NCBI RefSeq assembly: GCF_901000735.1
Contig: NC_081541.1
Location: 26,123,420-26,187,419, forward strand
From: Corylus avellana
Lineage: Eukaryota > Streptophyta > Magnoliopsida > Fagales > Betulaceae
DNA length: 64,000 nucleotides
Direction of reading: 5' to 3'
The notes below the pieces were generated by a model. That model was not told the origin of the DNA. It made no database searches and saw only the letters and a program-made list of their open reading frames with translations. Positions 36,590 to 47,645 of the stretch are shown piece by piece. Each line of letters opens with the position of its first letter. Position 1 is the stretch's first letter. The position numbers were made by a program, and so were the translations under genes.

Positions 36590-37560
36590 GCGACTTATTA
36601 GTTAAGTATTAGCGTCCACATCAAAGTGGACGTTAATAATGGGCCGAAAGGTTGAATATTAGCGTCCACTTTACAGTGGACGCTAATAAGTCGACCCTAA
36701 TATACACGTGGGAATTATTCAAGGGGAGGAAAAAATTTAAGCGGCAAAAAAAAAACTTTTAGCGTCGACAATAGTCGACGCTGATACTATACCAATAGCG
36801 TCCACTTAAGTGGACGCTAAAAGCTGGAAAGAAAAAAAAAAAAAAAATTCAAATAAAAGATCAATAGGGTCGACTCTGAAAGTCAACCCTAAAGAGTTTG
36901 TAGAAAAATAAAAAATAAAATTGATGACCAATAGCGTCCACTAAAAGTGGACGCTGAAGACCCATTATTAGGGTCGACTTTCATATTTGACCCTAAATAG
37001 TTTGTATAAAAATAAAAAATAAAAAATAAAAAATAAAATTGATGACCAATAGCGTCCACTAAAAGTGGGCGCTGAAGACCCATTATTAGGGTCGATAAAA
37101 TTGACCCTAATACTTAAGTATTAGGGTCGATAAAGTAGACCCTAAAGAGTACGTAGAAAAATTTAAAAAATAAAATAAAATAAAATTGATGCCCAATAGT
37201 GTCCACTAAAAGTGGACGCTGAATACCCATTATTAGGGTCGACTTCCTAATACTTAAGTATTAGGGTCGATAAAGTTGACTCTAAAGAGTACGTAGAAAA
37301 ATAAAAAATAAAATAAAATAAAATAAAATTGATGCCCAATAGCGTCCACTAAAAGTGGACGCTGAAGACCCATTATTAGGGTCGACTTCCTAAAGAGTAT
37401 GTAGAAAAATAAAAAAATAAAAAATAAAATAAAATTGATGCCCAATAGCGTCCACTATAAGTGGACGCTGAAGACCAATTATTAGGGTCGACAAAAGAGT
37501 AGGTAGAAAAAAAAATAATAAATAAATAAAATTGATGCCCAATAGCGTCCACTAAAATTG
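36590..37560. repeat. Left subterminal repeat array of CACTA
   Basis: Repeated units of about 100-140 bp made of tagcgtccactaaaagtgg + acgctgaagacc + attattagggtcgac + an A-rich spacer. Inverted pairs (gtccac/gtggac) lie within each unit. They are likely transposase-binding sites by analogy with other CACTA elements. Confidence 0.85.
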
Positions 37561-38235
37561 TGTATATATCACTGCATTCTTTAAAATTTTCAAATAAAGT
37601 GACACAATATGCACCGTTAAATATAACAAAATAAAATTTTAACCTTAAAGTAAAGCTCTCCCTTTCACTTATTCCATATGTACAGTTGTTTCAAATATGC
37701 ATATATATATATATATATATGTTTTTTTTTTTTAAAAAAAAAAAGAAAAAATTCTTCTATTTCAATTCCATCCTCCTAAAGAAAGATTTTAATTTGTATA
37801 TATTTGCCATTTGGTTAGGAGTTCCATTTGGAGGATAAAGTTTTCATTCGGACTAATTTGAAGACTTAATTCCCATTTCATAATTCATATTAAATTTTAC
37901 AGATCTAATAGTGTATATATATTATATGATGAATATATTGATACCTTATGGAAAGATTTTACACTGTTAAATATAACAAAATAAAATCTAAACCGTAAAA
38001 TAATTCCTCTCAGTTTTAAGTGAAAATATATTGATACCTTGCAATTCAACAACCGGCCGTGTGCAAATACGGGGTCATTCCCATAAGAAAACACAAAAGC
38101 AAGTAAAAAGAAACAAAACTAAAGACAAATAAAAAGATTAACTTAAAACATACTAAACAAAATAAAAAGGGTAAACTATGGGGTGCCTCCCATGAGCGCT
38201 AAGTTTAACGTCTTCAGCCAGACGGTGGTCCCTGC

Positions 38236-39330
38236 TCACTTTTGTCCAGAAGATGATGCTCCTGCAGATGGTGGTGGCAACCGGGTGAGAATGGACTGCA
38301 TCAATTCTTCTAAGGCGCCTAGGCGTTTGTCCATCAATTCTTTATTTTCCCAAGCCTCCTTTCTTTGGCCAGCCAACTCTCTCCGAAGGCCCACTATTTC
38401 TTCAATAAGTGAGCGGTTTTGTGCCTCCTCCTCGGATGCCTCTAGCTCAACTACAGGTTCATCTTCGGCCATCGGCTCGGCCTCACTCTCTTCCGCACCA
38501 GCTGCTGGTCCCCGGGGCATGTGGGACAAGCTCTTGTTCCATTGGCGAATGCCAAATATGGGAGTAGTAGTGACTGGCTCATCAGCTGCGGTACCCTTGA
38601 TGCCTTTCTTCCGGAGGATGTACGAGATTAAGTATGGGAAAGGCAACCCCCATGAATGTGTGGACTCCGCTCCTCCAACGTGCACCCCATTCCAAAATTT
38701 CTGAATTTAGTTCCAAATTATGTCGAGAATGGAGTACCAAGCATCTTTATGGAAGGCGTAGAGTGTTTGAAGAAATTGATCTCGCCTCTGAGATTTGTGC
38801 CCCAAGAGAAAAGCATTACGGTGTAATATGGAGTCCACAAACCAAAGCCGTTGAGGTAGCTTCGATCGGCTGCCGGCATTATGATGGGAATCGGCATATT
38901 GCCCATCGCACATGTCCTCAATGATTTCCGCCACGTAGAATCTGGCCGGTTGCTCAGCAAGTTGTGCGGCTTCTGGAGGGTGCTCATGATTGCATTGAAG
39001 GGCAGCAGCAATGTCGGCCCATGTTACGTCAATAGCTTTGCCTTTCACTTTGGAAGAGAGGGCCGCCACGTTGTTGCAGTCATGCGACAGGTTGGCATAG
39101 AACTCGATCACCAATTTTCTGTAGGCAGTGGTGGTGACCGGCTTGAAAAGCTTGTTGAGCCCCCGTCGTTTGAACTCGGCGACCGCCCATTGAGTCGCCT
39201 CAAGATTTTGAAAGTCTTCACGAATGGCGAAGGTGGTCTCAAATAGCAGCTCCCGCTCCTCAAAAGTGGGCGGGGGAGAAATGGCTTGGGTATCGGACCC
39301 TTGGGAGGACGAAGCTCAAGTTCTTGGCAT
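38236..39330 (-). pseudogene. Putative plant transposon protein, broken copy
   Basis: Same family as 8210-9025. The start codon (39330) is followed by a stop at codon 5, and a second stop (GAA to TAA) near 38700 splits the body. The C-terminus absent from copy 1 is visible here: acidic region (EESEAEPMAEDEPVVELEA), a helical coiled-coil stretch (EIVGLRRELAGQRKE, KRLGALEELMQSIL) and the end PPPSAGASSSGQK. Function unknown; not expressed as a whole protein. Confidence 0.8.
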
Positions 39331-39757
39331 GATGAGCTTGATTGGGGACTTTTGTCGAACACCTGGTGTGCACTAGAGATAGCCAAAATTGCAAAACAAA
39401 GCAACTCCGCTCAAAACCCCCTGCAAAAACACCAAAATCCAACCACAAGAAAGCAATGTGGGTGGATGAACACCTACAATTGCAGAAATATGAGAAAAAA
39501 AAAAGTTGGAGAAGTGATTGGCGTTGGGGTGTTGATGGGAATGGGGAACGAGGTGTAAAGTAGAGGTGGTGAAAAGTTGGTGGTATGGTTGCCGGAGGAG
39601 AGAACCGTGTGGTGGCTGTGTGGTAGAGGTGGTGAAAAACGGTGGAGGAGTGGTGGAAAACGGTGGAGGAGTGCCGGAGGTGGGTGCTTGGAGAAGAAAA
39701 ATATGTGGGGTGTGGGGGGAAAGTGACCTAAAATAGGTCACGTGGTGTGCTGTCCGA

Positions 39758-39906
39758 GTGCGCTCGATCGCATTCGGACAGCAGTGTGTGTGTTGTGGAT
39801 GATGTGCAATCGAGCGCACCCAAGATGCGATTGATCGCAGTAACAGAATGTTCAAAGCCAAAATTCGATTACTGCGATCGATCGCAACAAGTATGCGATC
39901 GATTGT
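39758..39906. repeat. Palindrome block, copy 2
   Basis: Five TGCGATCGATCGCA-type units, more diverged than those at 7457-7769, in inverted orientation and the same position relative to the ORF. Confidence 0.85.
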
Positions 39907-40009
39907 AAAAACAGAATATAATATATATATATATATATTTTTTTATTTTTTTTTTATTTTTTAATTTCTATTGCATAATGTACAACAACTTCGATAGTGA
40001 TACAATCAA

Positions 40010-40770
40010 ATGATAGGATCAAGAGACAATCAAAATTGAAACAATTGAAATTAAAGGTTCGTTCAAACATCCGTTTAATCAAGTACATTTGTTCAATCAA
40101 TCATGATAGGATCAAATGATCGATCAAACTTGAAACAATTGAAATTGAAGGCTTGATCGAATATCCGATCAATCATAATGAATTAGTTCGATTGATCGTG
40201 ATAAGGTCAAATGATTGAAACAATTGAAATTGAAGGTTTGATCAAATATCCGATCGTGATAAGATCAAATGATCGAACAAAATTCAAACAAATTAAATGT
40301 TCGAATCGGGATACAATCAATAAAACTTGACATGATTGAAGGTTCAATCAAACATCTGATAAAATCAATTCCGATCGATACTATTACATATTAGTCTGAT
40401 CGATCGTAATGGGATCAAATGTTCGATCAAACATCCGATTGATCATAATGAATTAGTTCGATTGATCATGATATGATTAAATGATCAATCAAACATCCGA
40501 TCGATCCTAATAGATTAGTTCGATTGATCGCGATAGGATCAATCGTTCGATCAAACATCTGATCGATCGTAATGAATTAGTTCGATTGATCATGATAGAA
40601 TCAAATATCCGATCGATCGTACTGAATTAGTTCGATTGATCGTGATAAGATTAAATGTTCGATCAAACATCCGAGCGATCCTAATGAATTAGTTCCATTG
40701 ACTGTGGTATGATCAATTGATAGATCAAACTAGATACACTTGAAGGTTCAATCGAACATTCAATTGAAGG
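40010..40770. repeat. Tandem array rich in GATCGAT
   Basis: About ten units of 60-75 bp built on cgatcgtaatgaattagttc + gattgatcgtgata + atcaaatgttcgatcaaac. The end near 40010-40090 matches 7127-7275 in inverse orientation, so the array belongs to the same retroelement family. Confidence 0.8.
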
Positions 40771-42084
40771 TTCAATCCAACATTCAATTGAACTATTAGC
40801 TTTTTATATTATCTTAGTGCCTTAGTTATATTGATCTTATATTATCTTTGAATTTTGTATTATTTTATAACTAATTATAAGATAAATATCAACTTAATGA
40901 TCTTTATCATAAAAATTTATTAAACAAAAAATTTTAGTTAATATTATAATAATAAAAACATATTATAAGAGAAATATTACAAATAAATAAATAAATGAAA
41001 ATTAAAAAATTGGTAGTATAATTTTTTTTTGGAAAAAATATAAAAAAGCCATCAAAAGTATCAGTCGTTTGCAATATAACTCCCCAATATTCAAAAGATA
41101 TTAAAGTAGCCTCCCGAACAACCAAATTGTATAAAAATGCCACTTATTTTTAATATTCCTATAATACCCCTATTATTTTAACAAATAAATAATAAAATAA
41201 TTGAAAAAAAAAATGATTTTTTTTTTTTAAAAAAAAAATTACAAATTGCTTCATGTTTTTTTTTTTATATATATATTTTTCTCATTTATTTATTTTTTTA
41301 AAAAAGCCCCAAATAGCCACTAATTGAGCTGCCCAAAATAATTTGCTGCCATCTATTAAAAATTGGTAGGTGCTCAAATTTTCGGAGGTACTGCACAATC
41401 CCACGACCACAACACAGCTGCAGCTCATCTCACTCTCACTCTCACTCTCACTCTCTCTCTCTCGATCGCTCTCTCTCTCACTTAGTACTCCGGCGCAAGT
41501 TTCTCTCTCCGGCAGCTCTCTTTCCAGCGCACCTCTCTCTGCCAATTCTCACTCCGGCACACTTAATGCTCTCCTATAGCTTTCTCTCCAGCGTACCTCT
41601 CTTTGGTATGAGTTTCTCCTAAACCCTTGAAAACCTTAAATGAGTTTCTCCTTTCTTCTTCTCTTTCTATTTTGCATCTGCTGTTCATGGGTTGCATTTT
41701 TGCATCTAAAATGGTTGATTTTTGTGGTTTCTATATTGTTTCCTGTGATTTTGAGTATTGGGATATTTTCAAACATAGTAGGAGGCTAACATTTGATCAT
41801 TTCAAGCTTCTGTTGGGTGTAAATTTATTCAATTTTGCTCTTCATTTTCTTGTCAATACTGTCTTTGGAGAAAATCCAATTGGGTGCAGGGTTTTCGAGT
41901 ACTATTATGTTAACGTGCAATTCCATGAATCTAAATATTGGTAGTAGAGTTTCAATTAGTCGAGGCATCTTAATTTATATGAAATTTCTTCCTATTTGAG
42001 TTTTTATCTTTTGCTTGGTATTGAAATTTATAATTCAAAATAGCTTGATGACTTCAAATTATGCAAGTTCAAGAAGACACCAAC
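40771..42084. other. CACTA interior: leader-like and repeat DNA
   Basis: 41045-41215 is a copy of the dispersed repeat at 28290-28470. 41415-41620 is a (CT)n-rich stretch with tccggc/ctctctct, like a plant 5' leader; it may be part of the transposase transcript or of captured DNA. A 105-codon plus-strand frame follows without recognisable motif. Confidence 0.4.
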
Positions 42085-43391
42085 CCTGCAACTTGCCCAT
42101 CAACAAACCATGGCTCCCAATCATCAGAAACAGTCAAATTTAGAGATTTTATCCATGCGTGAGTGCCCACATAGGGAATAACCATGTCCTGATCACCACT
42201 GTTGTAAAATAAAAAGCATATGATCGAGTGAAGTATCTTACTTCTTATAGCAATGAAATTAGCTTTTGGTGCAATCTAGGCAGGGATAATAACTTATGAC
42301 ACGACCTGCAAACCCGACACAAACTCAACATGGAATTAGCGAGTTATAATTAAAGAGTTTGACCCGTTTAATTAAATGTGTAAAATTAGGGTTGATCCAT
42401 ATAGTCTTACATGCATACCTTGACACAACCCGAACTCGAAACACAAGAAGTTGCCAGCCCTAACTATTCATGGCAAGGGTAATTAATAGTACTGCAAATT
42501 GGGGAGGATATATGAAAAAATAAAATTTATGACATTACCTGTAAATTAACATTCTATACCCTTTCTTGATGAGATTTCGGTGGTAATTAAGAATAGAGAA
42601 GACATTGTCTGTGTAAGATAAGCTTGCATTGCATCTTGTCCACTCTTTTATGCTCCCCTGGTTGTCATTTGAAGTAATTGGTAAAATTATTCTTGATCTT
42701 GAAACCCATTATATAGTTTTTGTTTGGAAATGGGAAAAATCAAACCTAGTCAATAGGTTTTTATGCGATTTTTATTTAATCACGAGATTTTCAATTTCGA
42801 CAATTAAGTTCGTAGGTGTTCATTCCTCTTGTTTAAATAGGTCACTTTGTCAACATACTGTCCAATTAATTAACATTATCTCACATCAAACCAATCAATT
42901 AATACCACGTGGTTCTCATTTGAAATGTCATGTGCCAACTCTCACAGCTACTTAAAATTATAGATATACCATAAATGAATAAATAAGTTTTGAAAAAAAA
43001 AAAGGCGAGGTGCATGGTCAACCACTCTTGGGTTAAGGTGGACACACAATAAAATAAATATAAATTTTACATATATTTTTATTTAAAGTAATTGTGCCAT
43101 GTGGAACATACGGTTGACACATGCATCAAGTGTCAAACTAGAGCCATGTTGTATTATTTGATTAGTTTGATGTAACATATGGTTAATTAATTGGATGACA
43201 TATTGACAGAGAGACATTTAAAAGTAGATAAAAAAATTAAAGATTTAATTGTCAAAATTGAAATCGCACGAAAACCCTAATAACTTAATTTGATTTTTTG
43301 CTTTAAAATATTTACATACCTCGCGGATGCCAAGAACATCTTGAACAGTTTTGTTGTTGGCCCAAACGTAAGAGAATAGATCGTTATAGCT
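42085..43391 (-). pseudogene. Captured serine carboxypeptidase-like gene fragment
   Basis: Three exons with splice sites on the minus strand. 43391-43320 reads SYNDLFSYVWANNKTVQDVLGIRE. 42608-42539 reads NVFSILNYHRNLIKKGYRML. 42198-42085 reads [19 protein letters not shown] and [14 protein letters not shown]. This is the C-terminal part of an SCPL protein (S10 peptidase or acyltransferase), including the catalytic Asp in SGDQD. The small exon between the first two is missing, as phases do not match, and the 5' region with the catalytic Ser and the final exon with His are absent. A small MITE sits in the intron (about 42283-42470). It lies wholly inside the CACTA element, so it is transposon-captured. 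Confidence 0.85.
42283..42470. mobile_element. Small hAT-like MITE in captured intron
   Basis: The left end resembles taggcagggataataac and the right end, complemented, ttagggctggcaactt. GACCCG/CACGACC motifs recall the subterminal sequence of the 10706-15931 hAT element. Borders are approximate. Confidence 0.45.
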
Positions 43392-44324
43392 CTACAAAAT
43401 GAATGAGCTGGTTATAGTTATAGAAAAACAAAAGGGGAAGCTAGTAAGATTTGCTATAGTCATGTTAAGGCCTTAGTCTTTGTGGCTATGGTTTTATTCT
43501 CTAGCAAATCATAAGAACTGAAAAAGAGAATAAAAACAGGTTATTGGCTGGGATAGCTTTTAAGCTTGTGTGTATCTTAAGATTTTTTAGATTTCATAAC
43601 TCTACTCTTTTGAACTTTGAAGTTCAAGTTGGTTCTATTCTGAATTCTTTTTTAGTGCCTTTGCGACTTCTAGTTGGCTTTGAACTTTGATCTGTTTTGG
43701 CTACTTCTAGTTGGCTTTGGTCAATGATATGTGAAAAAACTTATTCCAGGGCTATAGTTAAGTGTTTTTTAGGGTCCTAGAAAAATGGTTGTGGTTCTCT
43801 CAGGCAGATTATCAGGAATTCATCGTAACTAATTTTGCCAGAGTGCCTAGAATCTTCTTGCTTATTGCTCTGTTTTTCTTTCCTTCATTATTATTCTTTC
43901 TCTATCTTATTCTTCATCTTTCTGCTCTTCTTCAGCGTGTGTTTCTGGTAAATCCCTCAAAAAGATAGATAAAAGAGCTTCAAAACCCTAATTTCTAGTC
44001 CCAATTCCATCAACTAACAATCTCCCCTCACCAGTAAACCTTTAATTTTTTTTTTTTTTTTTTTTTATAAGCAAAACCTATATGTTAGTGTGCTATACAT
44101 TGGAACGTTTAGAGCTGTCCTGCATCATTGAGCCATCACACAAGATGATGAATCTGATGAGGTGGTCTTGATAAAATTGTGAGGTTAGCATTTTGTCAAA
44201 TATAGATTTGGGATTGGGACATACAATGTTGGTTTAGTAGGTATTACTCTATACTGGAGGTTTTTGTCTTTTGCTTTTCATCAAGATAAATTAGATCTTT
44301 TGCTTTGAAGTTTTGTTAAGCATA
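43392..44324. other. CACTA interior without recognised gene
   Basis: AT-rich. The end near 43900-44040 looks like a transcript leader (aaaccctaatttctag), but no coding motif was found. Confidence 0.4.
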
Positions 44325-44507
44325 CTCGCTTTATGAACCCTTAAATTGAAATTTGTTTTATTTGTTTTGGGAAAACAGGATTTGGCTCAGGATTGCCCAT
44401 TTTTAATTCCAGGGTTTCTCTGAATTTGAAAGTTATCACTTGGTAGGTTTCCATACCAAGGCTCAATCCAATTAAGTCCATAGCGTCTACCAATTTCGCT
44501 ATACCCC
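44325..44507 (-). other. Plastid DNA fragment with trnL-UAA 5' exon
   Basis: On the minus strand, 44507-44474 reads as the 5' exon of chloroplast tRNA-Leu(UAA): gcgaaattggtagacgct followed by ggactt. It is followed by the start of its group I intron (attggattgagccttgg, then gggcaatcctgagccaaatc), through to the cgcTTTATGAACCC region at about 44325. The exon has small changes and the 3' exon is absent. It cannot give a tRNA. It is a nuclear insertion of plastid DNA inside the CACTA element. Confidence 0.9.
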
Positions 44508-44654
44508 ATTTTTTGTTTTGTTGTTTTAAAATTAGGATCTCATTATGATTATGATGCCCCTCCTCCCCTTTTTCTTTTTCCTTTTTTTCCTTTCATTTAT
44601 ATTCTGTTATTGTTTTTTCGGAACCATTGAAGCTGATGAATGTTCACGAATCCC

Positions 44655-45010
44655 CTGGTAGTGCGATCGATCGCACGCATTATCAAGGCAAATGTTTCTG
44701 GTACTGCAATCGATCGCAATATATACTGAAGTTAAGCCCCTAATAGTGCGATCGATCGCACTCACTACAAGTAAAAATCTTTCTAGTGTTGTGATCGATC
44801 GCACTCACTACAAGTAAAAATCTTTCTAGTGTTGTGATCGATCGCACTACGTACTGAAGCCCTTGATAGTGCGATCGATCGCACTCACTACAAGTAAAAT
44901 CTTTCTGGTAGTGCAATCGATCGCACTACGTACTGAAGCCCCTGATAGTGTGATCGATCGCACTCACTACAAGTAAAATCTTTTTGGTGGTGCGATCAAT
45001 CGCACACGTG
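44655..45010. repeat. Tandem array carrying nine palindromes
   Basis: Nine TGCGATCGATCGCA-type sites alternate with spacers cactacaagtaaaatcttt and actacgtactgaagcccc. Unit length is about 40 or 80 bp. The array lies 0.5 kb upstream of the TNP2 frame inside the CACTA element. Confidence 0.92.
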
Positions 45011-45556
45011 ATCGTCTGAAGACTTGTATTCCTACTGCATCTCTCCCTTCTTCTCTTGTGGTTGCATTAAACCTCTCTTCTTCTCTTGTGGTTGTATTAA
45101 ACCTTGCTTCTTCTCTTATTTTTACTTTTTTATTAGTAGTAAGTCTAATTCTTATATTAGGATTATGTTATTAATTTTCTAGTTCACATTAACTTATGTT
45201 ATCAAAGTTGGTATGGTACATGATTATATTGTCTTTTCCATTTAAGTTCAATAAGAATGCAGCACAGTAAACTTGAAGCAAGACAACATTCTATAATAAA
45301 TATCAAAGCTAACAACAATGGTAAAAAATGTAAAACTGTCATTAAGCTAAACAAGTAAATAAATTACAAATAGAAATTTGTTCTAATCTACTAACCCACT
45401 TCTAGAATATTTTGTTAGGTAACATGGCATTGAGCTAGCATCAATATTTGAGAATAGACCTCCCATTTAATTCTATTAATTCTTAAGAATCTGATATTCT
45501 AATTCCCTTGTGTGCGTACATGTACGTAACAAATAACCTCTAATAGGGACATCAAT

Positions 45557-46700
45557 ATGGATAGGAGTTGGATTTGGGAAAGTACTCGATGTTCAGAGCG
45601 ATTTCAAAAAGGTGTGGAAGAATTCATGGGAATGGCAGTTAAATCAGTTGATTCACGTGATATGACAAAGTGTCCATGCCATGATTGTACAAATCAATAT
45701 TATTCTCATATTAGCAAGGTGAAAGGTCACTTGTATATGAATAGATTTACTCCGACATACACTCGATGGATATTTCACAGGGAAGAAGATCATTTTAGGG
45801 TAAACACTTCTACAAACATGCACACACATACAAGTGAAATGATGGAGGAGGTTGATGCAGTTGAAGAATTGTTAGACGATGTATGTATGGGGACATTTGT
45901 TGATGCTAACATCTAAGAATCCTCTACTTCACAGGGCCCTACAACTGATGATCACGAACAAACAAGCTCTTTCTACCAATTTTGGGAAGATGGTTTACGA
46001 GAACTTTATCGAGGCTGCAAGAAATTTACACAAATTGCTTTTATACTGAAGATGCTTCATATAAAGGCATTCTGCAATATGAGTAACAAGACATTTGATA
46101 TGATGATTGACTTGATAAAGACGGCCCTCCCAGATGGAGAGACATTGCCACGCTCATATAGAGAAGCAATACAGTTTAGGCGACACGTGGGATTCGGTTA
46201 CAATAAGATACACGCATGCAAGAATGGTTGTGTGCTTTTTTGGAAAGAACATGCAGACAAAGTGGTATGCCCAAAGTGCAACAATTCAAGATGGATTGAT
46301 GGCAAAGGTAGAAAAAGTAATATTCTTCAAAAGGTCTTACGGTATTTCCCAATAAAATCAAGGTTACAACGGTTGTTTATAAGAAAATCAATGACCAAGG
46401 AAATGCGGTGGCACAAAGAAGGTCGAGAAGATGATGGCAATACTCTCAGATACCCCGCCGATTCTATTGTATGGAAAGAGTTTGATAAAAGACATGAGTG
46501 GTTTGCAAGTGATTCCCGCAATGTTTGCCAACGATAACTTGCCGGACGAAGACCATGATACAAACTTTGATGAGGAAGAGGAGTTATATAGCGACAACGA
46601 TATAGACTCTGAACACGAAGAGGACTCTGAACACGAACAATCATCTTCAAGTAACAGTGATACAGATTCTGAATATGAATCTGATGATGAAATGTGTTGA
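45557..46700 (+). pseudogene. Truncated CACTA TNP2-type transposase
   Basis: First frame (45557-45916) is the transposase-associated domain: MDRSWIWESTRCSERFQ, CPCHDCTN, GHLYMNRFTPTYTRW. After a stop the homology goes on (46052-46537): LHIKAFCNMSNKTFDMMIDL, HACKNGCVLFWKEH, CPKCNNSRW, QKVLRYFPIKSRLQRLF, MRWHKEGREDDGNTLRYPAD and KEFDKRHEWFASDSRNV. There it breaks. The catalytic DDE core that should follow is missing, and a different frame supplies only the acidic tail (DEEEELYSDNDIDSEHEED). At least one stop and one large internal deletion make it non-functional. Confidence 0.88.
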
Positions 46701-46774
46701 ACATAAGCTCACATTTGGTGTAAGTACAAAGTGTATCATTCGTACCCGATATATGTTACTAATACCAGTGTTCC

Positions 46775-46882
46775 CTGGGTCTGCGATCAATCGCACTTGG
46801 AGTGCGATCGATCACAAAATATTGAAAACCCACTGGTACTGCGATCGATCGCACATGATTGTGCGATAGATCGCATATTTTT
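46775..46882. repeat. Four further TGCGATCGATCGCA-type sites
   Basis: ctgcgatcaatcgcac, gtgcgatcgatcaca, ctgcgatcgatcgcac and gtgcgatagatcgca occur in 100 bp, between the TNP2 remnant and the right subterminal array. Confidence 0.85.
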
Positions 46883-46894
46883 TTTTTAATTTTT

Positions 46895-47645
46895 TTTAGG
46901 ACCATTAAAGTTCACTTTGTGGACGCTAATGGTTAACTATCAGCATCCACTTTGGTTTGGACGCTGATAGTTAATTTTTTTTTTTTTTAGGACCATTAAG
47001 GTCCACTTTATGGACGCTAATGGTTAACTATTAGCGTCCACTTTGAGTGGACGCTAATGGTTGACTATCAGCGTCGACTATGGCTTCCGTTTACATCACC
47101 TTTAGGGTCAAAACATTGCAACTTTTAGGGTCGATAAAGTGGACGCTAAAAGTGATCATTAGGGTCGACTTTAAGTGGACACTGATAGTTAATTTTTTTT
47201 AAAAACTTTTTAGGACCATTAGGGTCCACTTTATGGACGCTAATGGTTAACTATCAGCGTCCACTTTGGTTTGGATGCTGATAGTTAATTTTTTAAAAAA
47301 AAATTTTTTTTTTAGGACCATTAGGGTCCACTTTATGGATGCTAATGGTTAACTATCAGCGTCCACTTTGAGTGGGCGCTAATGGTTGACTATCAGCGTC
47401 GACTATGGCTTCCGTTTACATCACCTTTAGGGTCAAAACATTGCGACTTTTAGGGTCGATAAAGTAGACGCTAAAAGTGATCATTAGGGTCGACTTTAAG
47501 TGAACGCTGATAATCACTCATTTGATCATTAGGGTCGGACTATTAGCGTCGACACCTTTAGGGTCCAAAAGTCGACGCTGTTGTCAACAACGTCCACTTT
47601 TGGACTTTTAGGGTTGACTCGAAGTCGCCCCTAAAGGCCTAAATT
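46895..47645. repeat. Right subterminal repeat array of CACTA
   Basis: Repeats of ttaggaccattagggtccac, ggacgctaatggttaac, and tatcagcgtccactttg. One unit of about 330 bp (46970-47215) recurs at 47295-47520 including the phrase atggcttccgtttacatc. Confidence 0.85.

Larger units (their letters stand above)
38040..40770 (-). mobile_element. Retroelement copy 2, inverted, inside CACTA
   Basis: Reverse-complement counterpart of 7127-9025: the decayed transposon-protein frame, the upstream leader, the TGCGATCGATCGCA block and the GATCGAT-rich array, in the same order on the minus strand. It extends past the ORF to a region with ggggtgcctcccatgagcgc, a motif often seen just downstream of such ORFs in plant gypsy elements. 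LTRs and target duplication could not be set by eye. Confidence 0.6.

Noticed and set aside
36590..37560. Centromeric satellite
   Set aside because: The same modules occur at the other end of the CACTA element in inverse order, so they are its subterminal repeats.
44474..44507. Functional tRNA-Leu gene
   Set aside because: Only the 5' exon and part of the group I intron of plastid trnL are present; the 3' exon is absent.
44655..45010. CRISPR array
   Set aside because: Repeats are palindromic with near-identical spacers, in plant nuclear DNA; no cas genes. A transposon-internal tandem repeat fits better.
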